The notes under the pieces: model-generated
The model's input: the letters and a program-made list of their open reading frames with translations, nothing else
Databases searched by the model: none
What the model was told of the DNA's origin: nothing
Shown here: piece by piece, positions 25,357-33,655 of the stretch
Numbering within the stretch: position 1 is the stretch's first letter
How the letters are laid out: every line of letters starts with the position of its first letter
Source of the DNA: Mycobacterium sp. IS-1264
GTDB taxonomy: Bacteria; Actinomycetota; Actinomycetes; Mycobacteriales; Mycobacteriaceae
Length of the DNA: 64,000 nt
NCBI RefSeq assembly: GCF_001954195.1
Contig: NZ_MBES01000034.1
Location: forward strand, 1 to 64,000
Direction: 5' to 3'
Program-made: the position numbers and the translations under genes

Positions 25357-26262
25357 ATGCAGACTGTACGGACCCCCGGCGACCGATTCGACAATCTACC
25401 CGAATTCCCCTATGCCCCAAGGTATTGCGACATCCCCGACGGCGACGGCGCTACGCTGCGGGTCGCGTGGGTCGAAGATGGCCCGGAGAGCGCCGACCCC
25501 CTTCTCATGCTGCACGGCGAGCCGTCGTGGTCCTACCTGTACCGCAAGATGATTCCGATACTCGCTGCCGCCGGGCATCGCGTCGTGTGTCCCGACCTGG
25601 TCGGGTTCGGCCGTTCGGACAAGCCGACCCGACGCGCTGACCACAGCTACGCCCGCCACGTCGAGTGGATGCGCGCGCTGGCCTTCGATGTGCTCGACCT
25701 GCGCAACGTGACCCTGGTCGGCCAGGATTGGGGCGGCCTGATCGGATTGCGGCTGGCCGCAGAGCATCCCGAACGGTTTTCCCGCCTGGTCGTCGCCAAC
25801 ACCGGCCTGCCCGACGGCGAGCAGCCGCTGCCCGAGGTCTGGTGGCGTTTTCGCGAAGCCATCACGACGGCGCCGGAGCTGAACATAGGGGCGTTCGTCC
25901 AGAGCGGCTGTCGCCGCCCGATGAGCGACGAGGTGCGCGCGGGCTACGACGCGCCGTTTCCGGACGACGAGTATTGCGCGGGACCGCGCGCCATGCCCGG
26001 TCTGGTGCCGACCGCACCGGACGATCCCGCGTCCGCGGCTAACAAGGCCGCGTGGGCGAAGCTGTCGGTGAGCCCGACGCCGATGCTGGTCGCCTTCAGC
26101 GACAGCGACCCAATCACCGGGCCGATGGGCGAGATCTTCCGGCATGCGATGCGCGGCGCGCAGGGTATCAACCATCCGCTGATTCGCGACGCCGGACACT
26201 TCGTGCAAGAGGACGCGGGCGAAGAGCTCGCCAACTACATCGTGGAATTCTTGCGCCGCTAG
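25357..26262 (+). CDS. Haloalkane dehalogenase
   Basis: A 301-residue alpha/beta hydrolase. The oxyanion HGEPSW, nucleophile Asp-124 in GQDWGG, an Asp in SDSDPITGP and His in RDAGHFVQED form the dehalogenase triad. The nucleophile is Asp, not Ser, with the adjacent Trp used for halide binding. Length and motifs agree with haloalkane dehalogenases such as the Rv2296 family. Natural substrate unknown. Confidence 0.9.
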   Translation: MQTVRTPGDRFDNLPEFPYAPRYCDIPDGDGATLRVAWVEDGPESADPLLMLHGEPSWSYLYRKMIPILAAAGHRVVCPDLVGFGRSDKPTRRADHSYARHVEWMRALAFDVLDLRNVTLVGQDWGGLIGLRLAAEHPERFSRLVVANTGLPDGEQPLPEVWWRFREAITTAPELNIGAFVQSGCRRPMSDEVRAGYDAPFPDDEYCAGPRAMPGLVPTAPDDPASAANKAAWAKLSVSPTPMLVAFSDSDPITGPMGEIFRHAMRGAQGINHPLIRDAGHFVQEDAGEELANYIVEFLRR

Positions 26263-26275
26263 GGCTTTTCAGGTT

Positions 26276-26641
26276 TCAGCGCTCCCACGGCGCGGTTTCG
26301 TCCATCTTCTTGTAGTACTTGGCCAAGTGGCTCCGGACCCGGTCGATGTCGCTCTTGGGCAAGTCGATGCCGCCCCGCGCGCCGTCCATGATCGCGCCGG
26401 CGATCATCACCCCTCGCGGTACCGCTTGCAGCTTGCCGCCGATGACGTCGGCGAACAGCAGCTTGTACCCGGTGAAGTTGTCTTTGTTGTCGCTGTCGTA
26501 CCAGATGTGGGCATCGCGGTACTTCTGGTTCGGTTTGTCCTCCGCGCCGGCCCACTTCCGGACCCGCTTTTCGGCGGCGCCGCCGTCCCACTTGCGGTCG
26601 CGGTCGGCCAGCGGCAGATCCTTGAACGCTGTTACAGACAT
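26276..26641 (-). CDS. Stand-alone phage prohead-protease/capsid-associated domain protein
   Basis: A 121-residue protein: DRKWDGGAAEKRVRKWAG, then YRDAHIWYD, FTGYKLLFADVIGGKLQAVPRG and GGIDLPKSDIDRVRSHLAKYYKKM. I recall this pattern from N-terminal parts of phage HK97-type prohead protease or capsid proteins, and as isolated chromosomal genes in actinobacteria. No other phage gene is nearby. No obvious catalytic triad. The start at 26641 leaves a compact domain; an ATG 25 codons upstream is possible. Confidence 0.7.
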   Translation of the reverse strand: MSVTAFKDLPLADRDRKWDGGAAEKRVRKWAGAEDKPNQKYRDAHIWYDSDNKDNFTGYKLLFADVIGGKLQAVPRGVMIAGAIMDGARGGIDLPKSDIDRVRSHLAKYYKKMDETAPWER

Positions 26642-26690
26642 GTAGGTCGCGTGCCCGCCGCGCCGCTGGGCTAAACGCGGGCTTGCTGTG

Positions 26691-26717
26691 TTATCCACAG
26701 TTGGCGCTTCATCCACA
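26691..26717. promoter_or_regulatory. Pair of DnaA-box-like sequences
   Basis: TTATCCACA (26691-26699) equals the canonical DnaA box, and TCATCCACA (26709-26717) differs at one position, in the same orientation with an 18-bp offset. They lie upstream of the capsid-domain gene. This is not an origin (no AT-rich region, no dnaA or dnaN). They could titrate DnaA or couple the gene to replication, or be chance. Confidence 0.4.
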
Positions 26718-26761
26718 GGTGGGCGTCATTTGCTGAAGAGATTTCGGGCCGGCAACGCTCG

Positions 26762-27238
26762 TTAGGCGCCACAGAAGTGGCTGTGGCCATACTTCTGCGA
26801 GCACCAGATGTCACCTGCGTTCGCATCGGTGAGTTCGGCGTCGTTCTGGGCCAAGTGGAGGACGGTGGGGCCGTCTGGGGCCACGACGAGCTCGGCCTTC
26901 CACGCGGTCTGCTCGTTGATGTAGCCGCCCATTCCGTCGCCCCAGGCACCGATGCGCTGCTCCAACCTGATCGCGAGACCGGGGCCGTCGCCCTGCGTCC
27001 AGCGCATCGTCCACCTCTCGCCGTCGCGCGCGCTGGACCCGACCACGATCGTCCCGGTGCCGTCGGGCGCGATCGTCATCATGCTCAGGTGTCTCTGCCA
27101 GTCTCCGACGTAGTCGCCACGCGACGTCTGCATCGGCGGGATGTCCGCCGGATTGGCGTTGGCGACCGAGGCACCAGTAATGAGGGCGGCCGCTACTGCG
27201 GTGAGCGCCACGATCGAGCGGGCAGTAATTTTCGCCAT
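26762..27238 (-). CDS. Secreted protein of unknown function
   Basis: A 158-residue protein with a clear signal peptide (KITARSIVALTAVAAALITGASVANA). The mature part is Trp/Gly/Asp rich (GDWQRHLSMMTIAPDGTG, WTMRWTQGDG, IWCSQKYGHSHFCGA) with a C-terminal Cys pair likely forming a disulfide. A layout of signal, beta-rich domain and CS-KYGHSHFC end is seen in several small mycobacterial exported proteins. Shine-Dalgarno AGAAGGGA. Function unknown; compare the secreted protein at 61403. Confidence 0.82.
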   Translation of the reverse strand: MAKITARSIVALTAVAAALITGASVANANPADIPPMQTSRGDYVGDWQRHLSMMTIAPDGTGTIVVGSSARDGERWTMRWTQGDGPGLAIRLEQRIGAWGDGMGGYINEQTAWKAELVVAPDGPTVLHLAQNDAELTDANAGDIWCSQKYGHSHFCGA

Positions 27239-27404
27239 GGAATGTCCCTTCTGGGTAGCTCCTGGATGTGCAGTGCCAGGCGCGGGTCGTTAGCTGTTGC
27301 CGCATGTGACGGCCATTCGTGGAAAGAGTCTGGCAGCCGCCTTGCGTAATCCTTGTGCGATTCTTGCGGCGGCCTCAGGCGGCGCATCGACTCCGAGCGT
27401 GCAC

Positions 27405-28472
27405 TCAATGCCCCAGGCCCGGAACGATGTCGCCCAGGCTGAAGGTGACCGGCTGTTCGAGTTGTTCGTAGGTGCATGACCGTGGATCGCGGTCGGGGCG
27501 CCATCGATTGAATTGGGCGGTGTGGCGGAAGCGCTGGCCTTCCATGTGGTCGTAGCGCACCTCGACGACCCGCTCGGGCCGCAGCGGGACGAATGACAGA
27601 TCCTTGCCGGCGTTCCAGCGGGAGAACTCGTTCTTGCGCGGCGTGCGCTCGCCGGCTTCGTGGGCCGCCCAATTCCAGGGATGGTCGTCGAAGTCGGTGA
27701 CCAGCGGCTGCAGCTCAGAAAACAGCCGCCGCCGCTCGGCCATCGGGAAGGCCCCGATGACTCCGACCGACGCCAGCTGGCCATCGTCCTGATACAACCC
27801 GAGCAGTAGCGAGCCGATGGCGTCGCCACCGGACTTGTGGACTCGGTACCCGGCGACCACGCAGTCCGCGGTCCGCTCGTGCTTGACCTTGAACATGACG
27901 CGCTTGTCCGGCTGATAGGTGATCGCCAGCGGCTTGGCGACGACGCCGTCCAACCCCGCTCCCTCGAATTCCTCGAACCACTGCTGCGCCGTCGTCAGAT
28001 CGGTGGTGGCCGGCGTGACATGGAACGCGGGCCCGGAATCGGCCAACGCCTCGACGAGGGCCGCGCGCCGCTCTTCGAATGGCCGCTGCGTGTAGTCGTC
28101 ATCGCCGACGGCGAGCAGATCGAACGCGATGAAGGACGCCGGTGTCTTCTCGGCGAGCATTCGCACCCGCGAATCGGCCGGGTGGATGCGCTGCTGCAGC
28201 GCCTCGAAGTCCAGGCCGTGGTCGGTGGCGATGACGATCTCGCCGTCGATCACACAGCGCCGCGGCAGCTCGGCCTGCGCCGCCGCGACCAGCTCGGGGA
28301 AGTACCGGGTCATCGGCCGCTCGTTCCGGCTGCCCAGCTCCACTTGATCGTGGTCGCGGAAACAAATGGACCTGAACCCGTCCCACTTCGGCTCATATGA
28401 CGCATCGGGCGGGATCGACCGCACCGACTTGGCCAGCATCGGCGAGATCGGCGGCATCACGGGCAAGTCCAT
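27405..28472 (-). CDS. ligC: ATP-dependent DNA ligase LigC
   Basis: A 355-residue ATP-dependent ligase. Motif I nucleotidyl Lys is in EPKWDGFR (K29), followed by RNERPMTRYFPEL, VIDGEIV, FDLLA, DGVVAKP and MFKVKHERTADCV (motifs III-V), then an OB-fold domain ending PGLGH. It matches mycobacterial LigC, not the NAD+ LigA. Divergent from the LigD-type polymerase gene, as in M. tuberculosis Rv3730c-Rv3731. The pair is thought to act in excision repair and end processing. The start at 28472 removes a long unrelated extension. Confidence 0.93.
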   Translation of the reverse strand: MDLPVMPPISPMLAKSVRSIPPDASYEPKWDGFRSICFRDHDQVELGSRNERPMTRYFPELVAAAQAELPRRCVIDGEIVIATDHGLDFEALQQRIHPADSRVRMLAEKTPASFIAFDLLAVGDDDYTQRPFEERRAALVEALADSGPAFHVTPATTDLTTAQQWFEEFEGAGLDGVVAKPLAITYQPDKRVMFKVKHERTADCVVAGYRVHKSGGDAIGSLLLGLYQDDGQLASVGVIGAFPMAERRRLFSELQPLVTDFDDHPWNWAAHEAGERTPRKNEFSRWNAGKDLSFVPLRPERVVEVRYDHMEGQRFRHTAQFNRWRPDRDPRSCTYEQLEQPVTFSLGDIVPGLGH

Positions 28473-28509
28473 TGGTTCATTGTGGCGTGCGACATGTTGG
28501 AATCGTGGT

Positions 28510-29538
28510 GTGGCCGCACCAGCAGAAGAGGTCGACGTCGACGGCATCGCGGTTCGGCTGACCAATCCGGACAAGGTGTATTTCCCCCAACTCGGGTCGA
28601 ACGGCACCAAGCGGCGGCTCGTCGAGTACTACCGCGCCGTGGCGGGCGGGCCGATGCTGGACACGCTGCGGAACCGCCCCACCCACCTGCAGCGCTTTCC
28701 GGACGGCATCGACGGCGAGGAGATCTATCAGAAGCGGGTGCCGCAGCATCATCCCGATTACCTGGAGACCTGCCGGGTGACGTTTCCGTCGGGGCGCACC
28801 GCCGACGCGTTGAAGGTGACCCACCCGGCGGCGATCGTGTGGGCCGCGCAGATGGGTACCGTCACGCTGCACCCGTGGCAGGTGCGCTGCCCCGACACCG
28901 AACACCCCGACGAGCTGCGCATCGATCTGGACCCGCAGCCCGGCGTCGCCTTCGAGCAGGCCCGCACGGTGGCGGTTGACGTGCTGCGCCCCCTGCTCGA
29001 CGAACTCGGTCTGATCGGTTATCCCAAGACGTCCGGGGGCCGCGGGATCCACGTGTTCCTACGGATCGCCACCGACTGGGACTTCATTCAAGTGCGCCGG
29101 GCGGGCATCGCGCTGGCCCGTGAGGTCGAGCGTCGCGCACCGGATTTGGTCACCACCTCGTGGTGGAAGGAGGAGCGCGGCGAGCGCATCTTCATCGACT
29201 TCAACCAGAACGCCCGCGACCGCACCATGGCGTCGGCCTATTCGGTGCGGCGCACCCCGATCGCCACCGTGTCGACACCGCTCACATGGGACGAGCTGGC
29301 CGGCGCCCAGCCCGACGACTACACGATGGCGACCGTGCCCGATCTCGTGGCCGGCCGCGACGACCCTTGGGCCGCAATGGATTCCGTTGCCCAGTCTATT
29401 GCGCCGCTGCTGGAAATGGTCGAGGCCGACGAACGGCGCGGCCTTGGCGACATGCCCTACCCGCCGAACTACCCGAAAATGCCCGGCGAACCGAAACGCG
29501 TTCAGCCGAGCCGCGACACGGACCTCAAGGACAAGTGA
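28510..29538 (+). CDS. LigD-type DNA polymerase/primase domain protein
   Basis: A 342-residue stand-alone archaeo-eukaryotic primase-type polymerase of the LigD Pol family. It has LTNPDKVYFP at the N-terminus, metal motif DLD in RIDLDPQPG (D139, D141), KTSGGRGIHVFLRI and WWKEERGERIFIDFNQNARDRT. The start is a GTG 37 bases from the divergent ligC start. In mycobacteria these PolD proteins fill short gaps with ribonucleotides together with LigC. No nuclease or ligase domain is fused. Confidence 0.92.
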   Translation: MAAPAEEVDVDGIAVRLTNPDKVYFPQLGSNGTKRRLVEYYRAVAGGPMLDTLRNRPTHLQRFPDGIDGEEIYQKRVPQHHPDYLETCRVTFPSGRTADALKVTHPAAIVWAAQMGTVTLHPWQVRCPDTEHPDELRIDLDPQPGVAFEQARTVAVDVLRPLLDELGLIGYPKTSGGRGIHVFLRIATDWDFIQVRRAGIALAREVERRAPDLVTTSWWKEERGERIFIDFNQNARDRTMASAYSVRRTPIATVSTPLTWDELAGAQPDDYTMATVPDLVAGRDDPWAAMDSVAQSIAPLLEMVEADERRGLGDMPYPPNYPKMPGEPKRVQPSRDTDLKDK

Positions 29539-29540
29539 AA

Positions 29541-30185
29541 CTAGAGCCGATCGGCTGCAAATGCCGCGGCCTGGTTGGTCATCCCGGACTGAACATACAA
29601 AACGTGTGAGGTCGGGTTTCTGCCTTCGGAGCAGATCGGGTCGTCGGGAACGCACAGGTCAATCGTCTTGGGGCGGTAGAGCGGGCTGATCGTCGGAAGC
29701 CGGCCGCCCCCAAGCGTTCTCGCGAAGTTACTTTCTGGATTGCCGAAGACGGCGACCGCGGCGACATGACTCGCTGCCTGGGGCGGCAGATTGTCGGTGG
29801 TCATATCGATCACGCCCGCGCCTTGCGAGTACCCGCCGAGCACGATTCTGGTGTTGGGACAGTTCGCAACCGTTGCCTGGACATGACCGCCCGCATCGCC
29901 GGCCCCGGCCAACGAACTCCGCACGAAATCGTTGGTGGCGGGGTAGTTGACCGCGTATACGCCGACGGACCGGCCCCCAACACGCGACCTAAGGGAGTCC
30001 ACGAATGCCTGGCCGACCCCTCCGACGCCGGGAGGTTCGTTGGTGCCGCGAGCGAATACCACCTCGACGTCGGGACACGGGGCGGCCACAGCGTAACGGG
30101 TATCGATGAACGCGCTCAGCGGCGTCCATGTGATTACCACCGCCGCACACAGGACGCGAGCGATGCTTCGTGCGCGCATTGCCAC
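29541..30185 (-). CDS. Cutinase family (Culp) secreted esterase
   Basis: A 214-residue cutinase-like serine esterase. It has a signal peptide (ARVLCAAVVITWTPLSAF), FARGTNEPPG oxyanion segment, nucleophile GYSQG, Asp in DDPIC, and a His near SHVLYVQSGM. Cysteine positions fit the family's disulfides. It resembles Culp1 (Rv1984c) closely by recall of motifs. Secreted lipase or phospholipase activity is known for relatives. Converges with the LigD-type gene two bases away. Confidence 0.92.
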   Translation of the reverse strand: MAMRARSIARVLCAAVVITWTPLSAFIDTRYAVAAPCPDVEVVFARGTNEPPGVGGVGQAFVDSLRSRVGGRSVGVYAVNYPATNDFVRSSLAGAGDAGGHVQATVANCPNTRIVLGGYSQGAGVIDMTTDNLPPQAASHVAAVAVFGNPESNFARTLGGGRLPTISPLYRPKTIDLCVPDDPICSEGRNPTSHVLYVQSGMTNQAAAFAADRL

Positions 30186-30216
30186 CGATGCGAAGTCTAA
30201 TCGCAGGCGTGCGCCG

Positions 30217-30987
30217 TCATACCTCGCCGCCGTGACGGCCGGACATGCAAAACAACAGATTTGCGAACACGACGGGCTGGCTCACCTGCATGGCCACGGT
30301 CACCACCTCGTAGTCCGGAAACGTGGACACGCCTGCACCAGGCATCGTTTTCAAGACGTCAGCCCAATGTGCCTGATCGTCGTTGTTGGTGGCGGCATAG
30401 AGCTTCATGTCCGACGCGCAGAACGGAAAAAGCTCGCCGGCCGCGACGGCTTCGGCGATCGCCGTCGCGACGCCCGGTTTTTCTGTTATCCGGTAGTCGT
30501 CCAGGCTGATCACGCCACGCGGGCCGGCGTGCTTGGCGACGAGCTTGATGTCGCCCCGGGCGCGCTCATAGCTGTGGCCCCCGTCGATGTGCATGAAACG
30601 CAACGACGGGAGGTCGGTCAATTTCGCTGAGTCACAGATTCTGACGTCGAGTTGTCGTCGACTGTGAAACTGATCCCAGTTGCGGCAGAACGTCTCGACG
30701 TCCAGACCGCCATAGGGTTCCCGGTCCTCGATGGGAATGTCTTCCTGCGACATCACCTTTTCGAACAGATCGCACGCGATGAGGCGCTCGTCGGGGCGCA
30801 GGCCGCAACCCATCAAAATGGCTGATTTACCCTGGTAAACCCCGATCTCGAGCATGTGTCCCTCGACCCCGCCGTCCAGCTGGTGGCCCAGGATGAAGTC
30901 GAACAGCATGAAGTCGGCGGGGTAGAAGAAGCCGGGAATTTGTGCGGACGCGCGCGCATATCGTGCGGCGGTCTCGAGCTTCAGCAT
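30217..30987 (-). CDS. Class I SAM-dependent methyltransferase-like (TylF/CmcI-type) protein
   Basis: A 256-residue protein with MLEIGVYQGKSAILMG (SAM motif I-like), ERLIACDLFEK, MHIDGGHSYERARGDI and GVISLDDY, the acidic metal/SAM pattern of sugar O-methyltransferases and cephalosporin-hydroxylase-like proteins. The start is uncertain; the chosen ATG gives a complete domain without a Shine-Dalgarno. Divergent from the glycosyltransferase at 31081, suggesting glycolipid modification. Confidence 0.78.
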   Translation of the reverse strand: MLKLETAARYARASAQIPGFFYPADFMLFDFILGHQLDGGVEGHMLEIGVYQGKSAILMGCGLRPDERLIACDLFEKVMSQEDIPIEDREPYGGLDVETFCRNWDQFHSRRQLDVRICDSAKLTDLPSLRFMHIDGGHSYERARGDIKLVAKHAGPRGVISLDDYRITEKPGVATAIAEAVAAGELFPFCASDMKLYAATNNDDQAHWADVLKTMPGAGVSTFPDYEVVTVAMQVSQPVVFANLLFCMSGRHGGEV

Positions 30988-31080
30988 TGATGCAAGCGTA
31001 CAACTCGGCGCTGCGCACTGAAACAGGTTCTCGCAGCGATCTTTTGGGGCGAAGGGCATCGCTGCGTTACATTTGCCGCG

Positions 31081-32220
31081 ATGAAGTTTGCGCTGGCAAC
31101 CTTGGGAAGTCGAGGCGATGCCGAGCCGTACGCAGCCGTCGGTCGGGAGCTGCAGCGTCGAGGTCACGAAGTACGCATGGCGGTCCCGCCCGCCTATCTC
31201 GGGTTTGTCGAATCGGCCGGGCTTGCCGCGGTTCCCCATGGCGCGAACTTGGTCCGCAAATTCGCGCCGATGCCGAATCCGATCAGCATGATGTGGGAAA
31301 TCTTGCGGGATGTCACCCAATACTGGCCGGAGGTGGGTACGGCCCTGACGTCGCTGGCGGACGGGGCCGATCTGCTACTGGCCGACCCGAGCCAACAGGG
31401 GCTGGCCGCCAATGTTGGGGAGTACTACGACATTCCGCTGGCGACGCTGCACTTCTACCCGATCGAGGCCGGTGGTCCGGGCATAACCCAAGACGCGGAG
31501 GACGCCCACCGGCGGGAACTGGGCCTGCCGGAGGAAACGGGACCCTCGCAATGGCTGGAGATCCAGGCCTACGACGAGCTGTTCTTTCCCGGGCTGGCCG
31601 CCGAATGGGCGAAGCGCGGCCTCCGACGGCCCTTCGTCGGCGGGCTGACGCTGGAGTTGCCGATGGATGTCGACGACGAGGTCGCGTCGTGGATTGCCGC
31701 GGGCACACCGCCGATCTACTTCGGCTTCGGCAGCGTCCGAGTCGCGTCTCCCGATGACGCGGTCGCGATGATCAGCGCGGCCTGCGCGGAGCTAGGTGAG
31801 CGGGCGTTGATTTGCAGTGGCGCAAGCGATTTCACCGACATCTCGCAACCCGAGCACGTCAAGATTGTGGACGCGGTGAACCACTCGGCCGTCTTTCCCG
31901 CTTGCCGCGCGGTCGTTCACCACGGGGGCCCCGGCACCACGTTCGCGGGCATCCGGGCCGGAGTCCCGACCCTGATCCTCTGGGTTTCGGTCGATCAGCC
32001 GATGTGGGGGGCCGCGGTCAGCCGACTGGAAGCCGGGACCGCGCGCCCCTTCTTCGAGACCACCCAGAAGTCGTTGGTCGCAGATCTGCGGTCCATCCTC
32101 ACCACGCAGTGCATCAGTCGGACCCGCGAGATCGCCGCCCAGATGACCACACCCGCCGAAAGCGTCACCGCCGCTGCCGAGCTCCTCGAAGACGCCGCCC
32201 GCACCGGGCGCGGCCCCTAG
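31081..32220 (+). CDS. Glycosyltransferase family 1 (UGT-like)
   Basis: A 379-residue GT-B glycosyltransferase. The N-terminal domain begins KFALATLGSRGDAEPYAAVGRELQRRGHEV. The C-terminal nucleotide-sugar motif is HHGGPGTTFAGIRAGVPTLI. The linker with IYFGFGSV is typical of the MGT/Gtf group that decorates glycolipids or macrolides. Sugar donor and acceptor unknown. Its last four bases overlap the convergent proline-rich gene. Confidence 0.9.
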   Translation: MKFALATLGSRGDAEPYAAVGRELQRRGHEVRMAVPPAYLGFVESAGLAAVPHGANLVRKFAPMPNPISMMWEILRDVTQYWPEVGTALTSLADGADLLLADPSQQGLAANVGEYYDIPLATLHFYPIEAGGPGITQDAEDAHRRELGLPEETGPSQWLEIQAYDELFFPGLAAEWAKRGLRRPFVGGLTLELPMDVDDEVASWIAAGTPPIYFGFGSVRVASPDDAVAMISAACAELGERALICSGASDFTDISQPEHVKIVDAVNHSAVFPACRAVVHHGGPGTTFAGIRAGVPTLILWVSVDQPMWGAAVSRLEAGTARPFFETTQKSLVADLRSILTTQCISRTREIAAQMTTPAESVTAAAELLEDAARTGRGP

Positions 32221-32462
32221 CCCGGCGGATACGGCGCGCCGGGCCGCGGTCCAAGCGGGCCAGGCGGTCCCGGTGGGCCAGGCGGCGATGGCGGCCCGAA
32301 CGGCCGATCCGGACCACCCGGCCCGGGCGGCGGTGGTGGCCCGGGTTGCCCGGGCCACGGGGGCGGCGGCGGGGGATCGGCGCTCGCGACAGCGGCCCCG
32401 AAGCCCGAGATCCCGAGAACACCCGCGAGCAGGGAACCAGCGATGAACCGTTTGATCTTCAT
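32217..32462 (-). CDS. Small secreted proline/glycine-rich protein
   Basis: An 81-residue protein: signal peptide IKRFIAGSLLAGVLGISGFGAAVASA, then a mature part almost wholly of P and G runs (PPPPPWPGQPGPPPPPG and PPGPPGPPGPLGP). No cysteines. It is next to another proline-rich membrane protein (7 bases apart, same strand) and near a kinase whose sensor loop is also polyproline. Function unknown; an extracellular structural or ligand role is speculative. Confidence 0.75.
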   Translation of the reverse strand: MKIKRFIAGSLLAGVLGISGFGAAVASADPPPPPPWPGQPGPPPPPGPGGPDRPFGPPSPPGPPGPPGPLGPRPGAPYPPG

Positions 32463-32469
32463 GCTTGGC

Positions 32470-32814
32470 CTACCTCCCCGTGCCGGGCGCGGGCGTGCCG
32501 GGCGCTGGGGCCGAAGGCGGACCGCCGGGTTCGGGGAGCGACGCGTGCCCCGGTTGCGGCGGCGGTGCGAGGCCGGGCCCGGGTGGCGGCGGGCCCCAGC
32601 CCGGTGGGATCGCCCAGGCCGGTGGCGGCGGCGGTGGTGGTGGCATGCCGAAGGGTCCGGGTGGCGGTCCCCACGCCAACGGAAGCAACAGCGCGGTCAG
32701 GATCGCGCCCACGATCAGGCCGGCGGCGCCGGCGCCGACCGCGACGCCGACCGGGTGCCGTTGCACGACAGATGGTGCCTCGCTCGTGCGCTGTGATGGT
32801 TGCTCGTCGGTCAT
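32470..32814 (-). CDS. Membrane protein with extracytoplasmic proline-rich tail
   Basis: A 114-residue protein with a short cytoplasmic N-terminus (TDEQPSQRTSEAPSVVQRH), one transmembrane helix (VGVAVGAGAAGLIVGAILTALLL), then a Pro/Gly/Trp tail with PPPPPPPPAWAIPPGWGPP. Shine-Dalgarno GGAGGGG precedes the chosen ATG. It is the first minus-strand gene divergent from the response regulator, facing the operator array, so probably under its control. Confidence 0.78.
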   Translation of the reverse strand: MTDEQPSQRTSEAPSVVQRHPVGVAVGAGAAGLIVGAILTALLLPLAWGPPPGPFGMPPPPPPPPAWAIPPGWGPPPPGPGLAPPPQPGHASLPEPGGPPSAPAPGTPAPGTGR

Positions 32815-32867
32815 GGCCCCTCCAGGTTGTGTGTACATTGCGATGCCGGCGAAGCTAGGAAGCGAAT

Positions 32868-32924
32868 CTGAAGCCAACCTGAAGACATCGCGCAAGGGCC
32901 TGGTTTCTTCAGGTTGATTTCAGG
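32868..32924. promoter_or_regulatory. Four-half-site operator array before the two-component genes
   Basis: CTGAAG at 32868 and 32879 (11-bp period) and the inverse as TTCAGG at 32908 and 32919 (11-bp period). The inner pair extends to a perfect 11-bp inverted repeat CAACCTGAAGA / TCTTCAGGTTG (32875-32885 and 32906-32916, 20-bp spacer). Direct repeats spaced by one helical turn are the usual OmpR-family binding mode. It lies between the proline-rich membrane gene and the response regulator gene, so autoregulation and divergent control are likely. Confidence 0.62.
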
Positions 32925-32944
32925 AAGCGGCCGAGAATGAGGGC

Positions 32945-33655
32945 ATGAGCGATCGTTTCGGCTCCCACCGTCCACCGCGGCGCGCCGGGGCGCGCGTTCT
33001 GGTCGTCGAGGACTCAGAGACGATCCGCGAAATGGTGTGCGAGGCGCTGACCGACGTCGGGTATCTCACCGCGGCCCGACCAGACGGCGCGGGCCTGGAA
33101 GACGTTCTGGAAGGATTTCGTCCCGACCTGGTGGTCCTGGATGTGATGATGCCCGGCCGCGACGGGTTCGAGTTGATCGATGTCGTCCGCGACTGGGGCC
33201 AGGCCGGGATCGTGTTGCTCACCGCCCGTGACGGCCTGCCCGACCGGCTGCGCGGGCTCGACGGCGGCGCCGACGATTACGTCGTCAAACCCTTCGAGCT
33301 CGCCGAGCTGATCTCGCGCGTCGGCGCGGTGCTGCGCCGCCGCGGCCGGCTACCCGCCGTCGTGCAATGCGGCGACCTGACGTTGGATCTCGACGCCTCG
33401 GTGGCCGCGCGGGCTGGATCACCGCTGGACCTGACCGCCACCGAACTGCGGCTGCTCGGGTTCCTGATCGAGCAGCGCGGCCGCATTGTGAGCACCGGGC
33501 AGATCCTGAGCGCGGTCTGGGGCTATGACGCCTACGACGCCAACCTGGTGCATGTCCACGTCAGCGGCCTGCGCCGCAAACTCGAGGCCCACGGACCCCG
33601 CATCCTGCAGACGGTGCGCGGCATCGGCTACCGCCTGCAACCGATCCGCCAATGA
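32945..33655 (+). CDS. OmpR/PhoB-family response regulator
   Basis: A 236-residue regulator. The receiver domain has acidic pocket VEDSE, phospho-acceptor D66 in VVLDVMMPG, Thr in LLTARD and K115 in VVKPFE. The C-terminal winged helix includes DLTATELRLLGFLIEQRGRIVS and VHVHVSGLRRKLE. The kinase gene overlaps by four bases (ATGA). It sits immediately downstream of a half-site array that it probably binds itself. Confidence 0.94.
   Translation: MSDRFGSHRPPRRAGARVLVVEDSETIREMVCEALTDVGYLTAARPDGAGLEDVLEGFRPDLVVLDVMMPGRDGFELIDVVRDWGQAGIVLLTARDGLPDRLRGLDGGADDYVVKPFELAELISRVGAVLRRRGRLPAVVQCGDLTLDLDASVAARAGSPLDLTATELRLLGFLIEQRGRIVSTGQILSAVWGYDAYDANLVHVHVSGLRRKLEAHGPRILQTVRGIGYRLQPIRQ

Noticed and set aside
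26691-26717. Replication origin
   Set aside because: Only two DnaA-like boxes, no AT-rich unwinding region, and none of the dnaA-dnaN genes that flank mycobacterial oriC.
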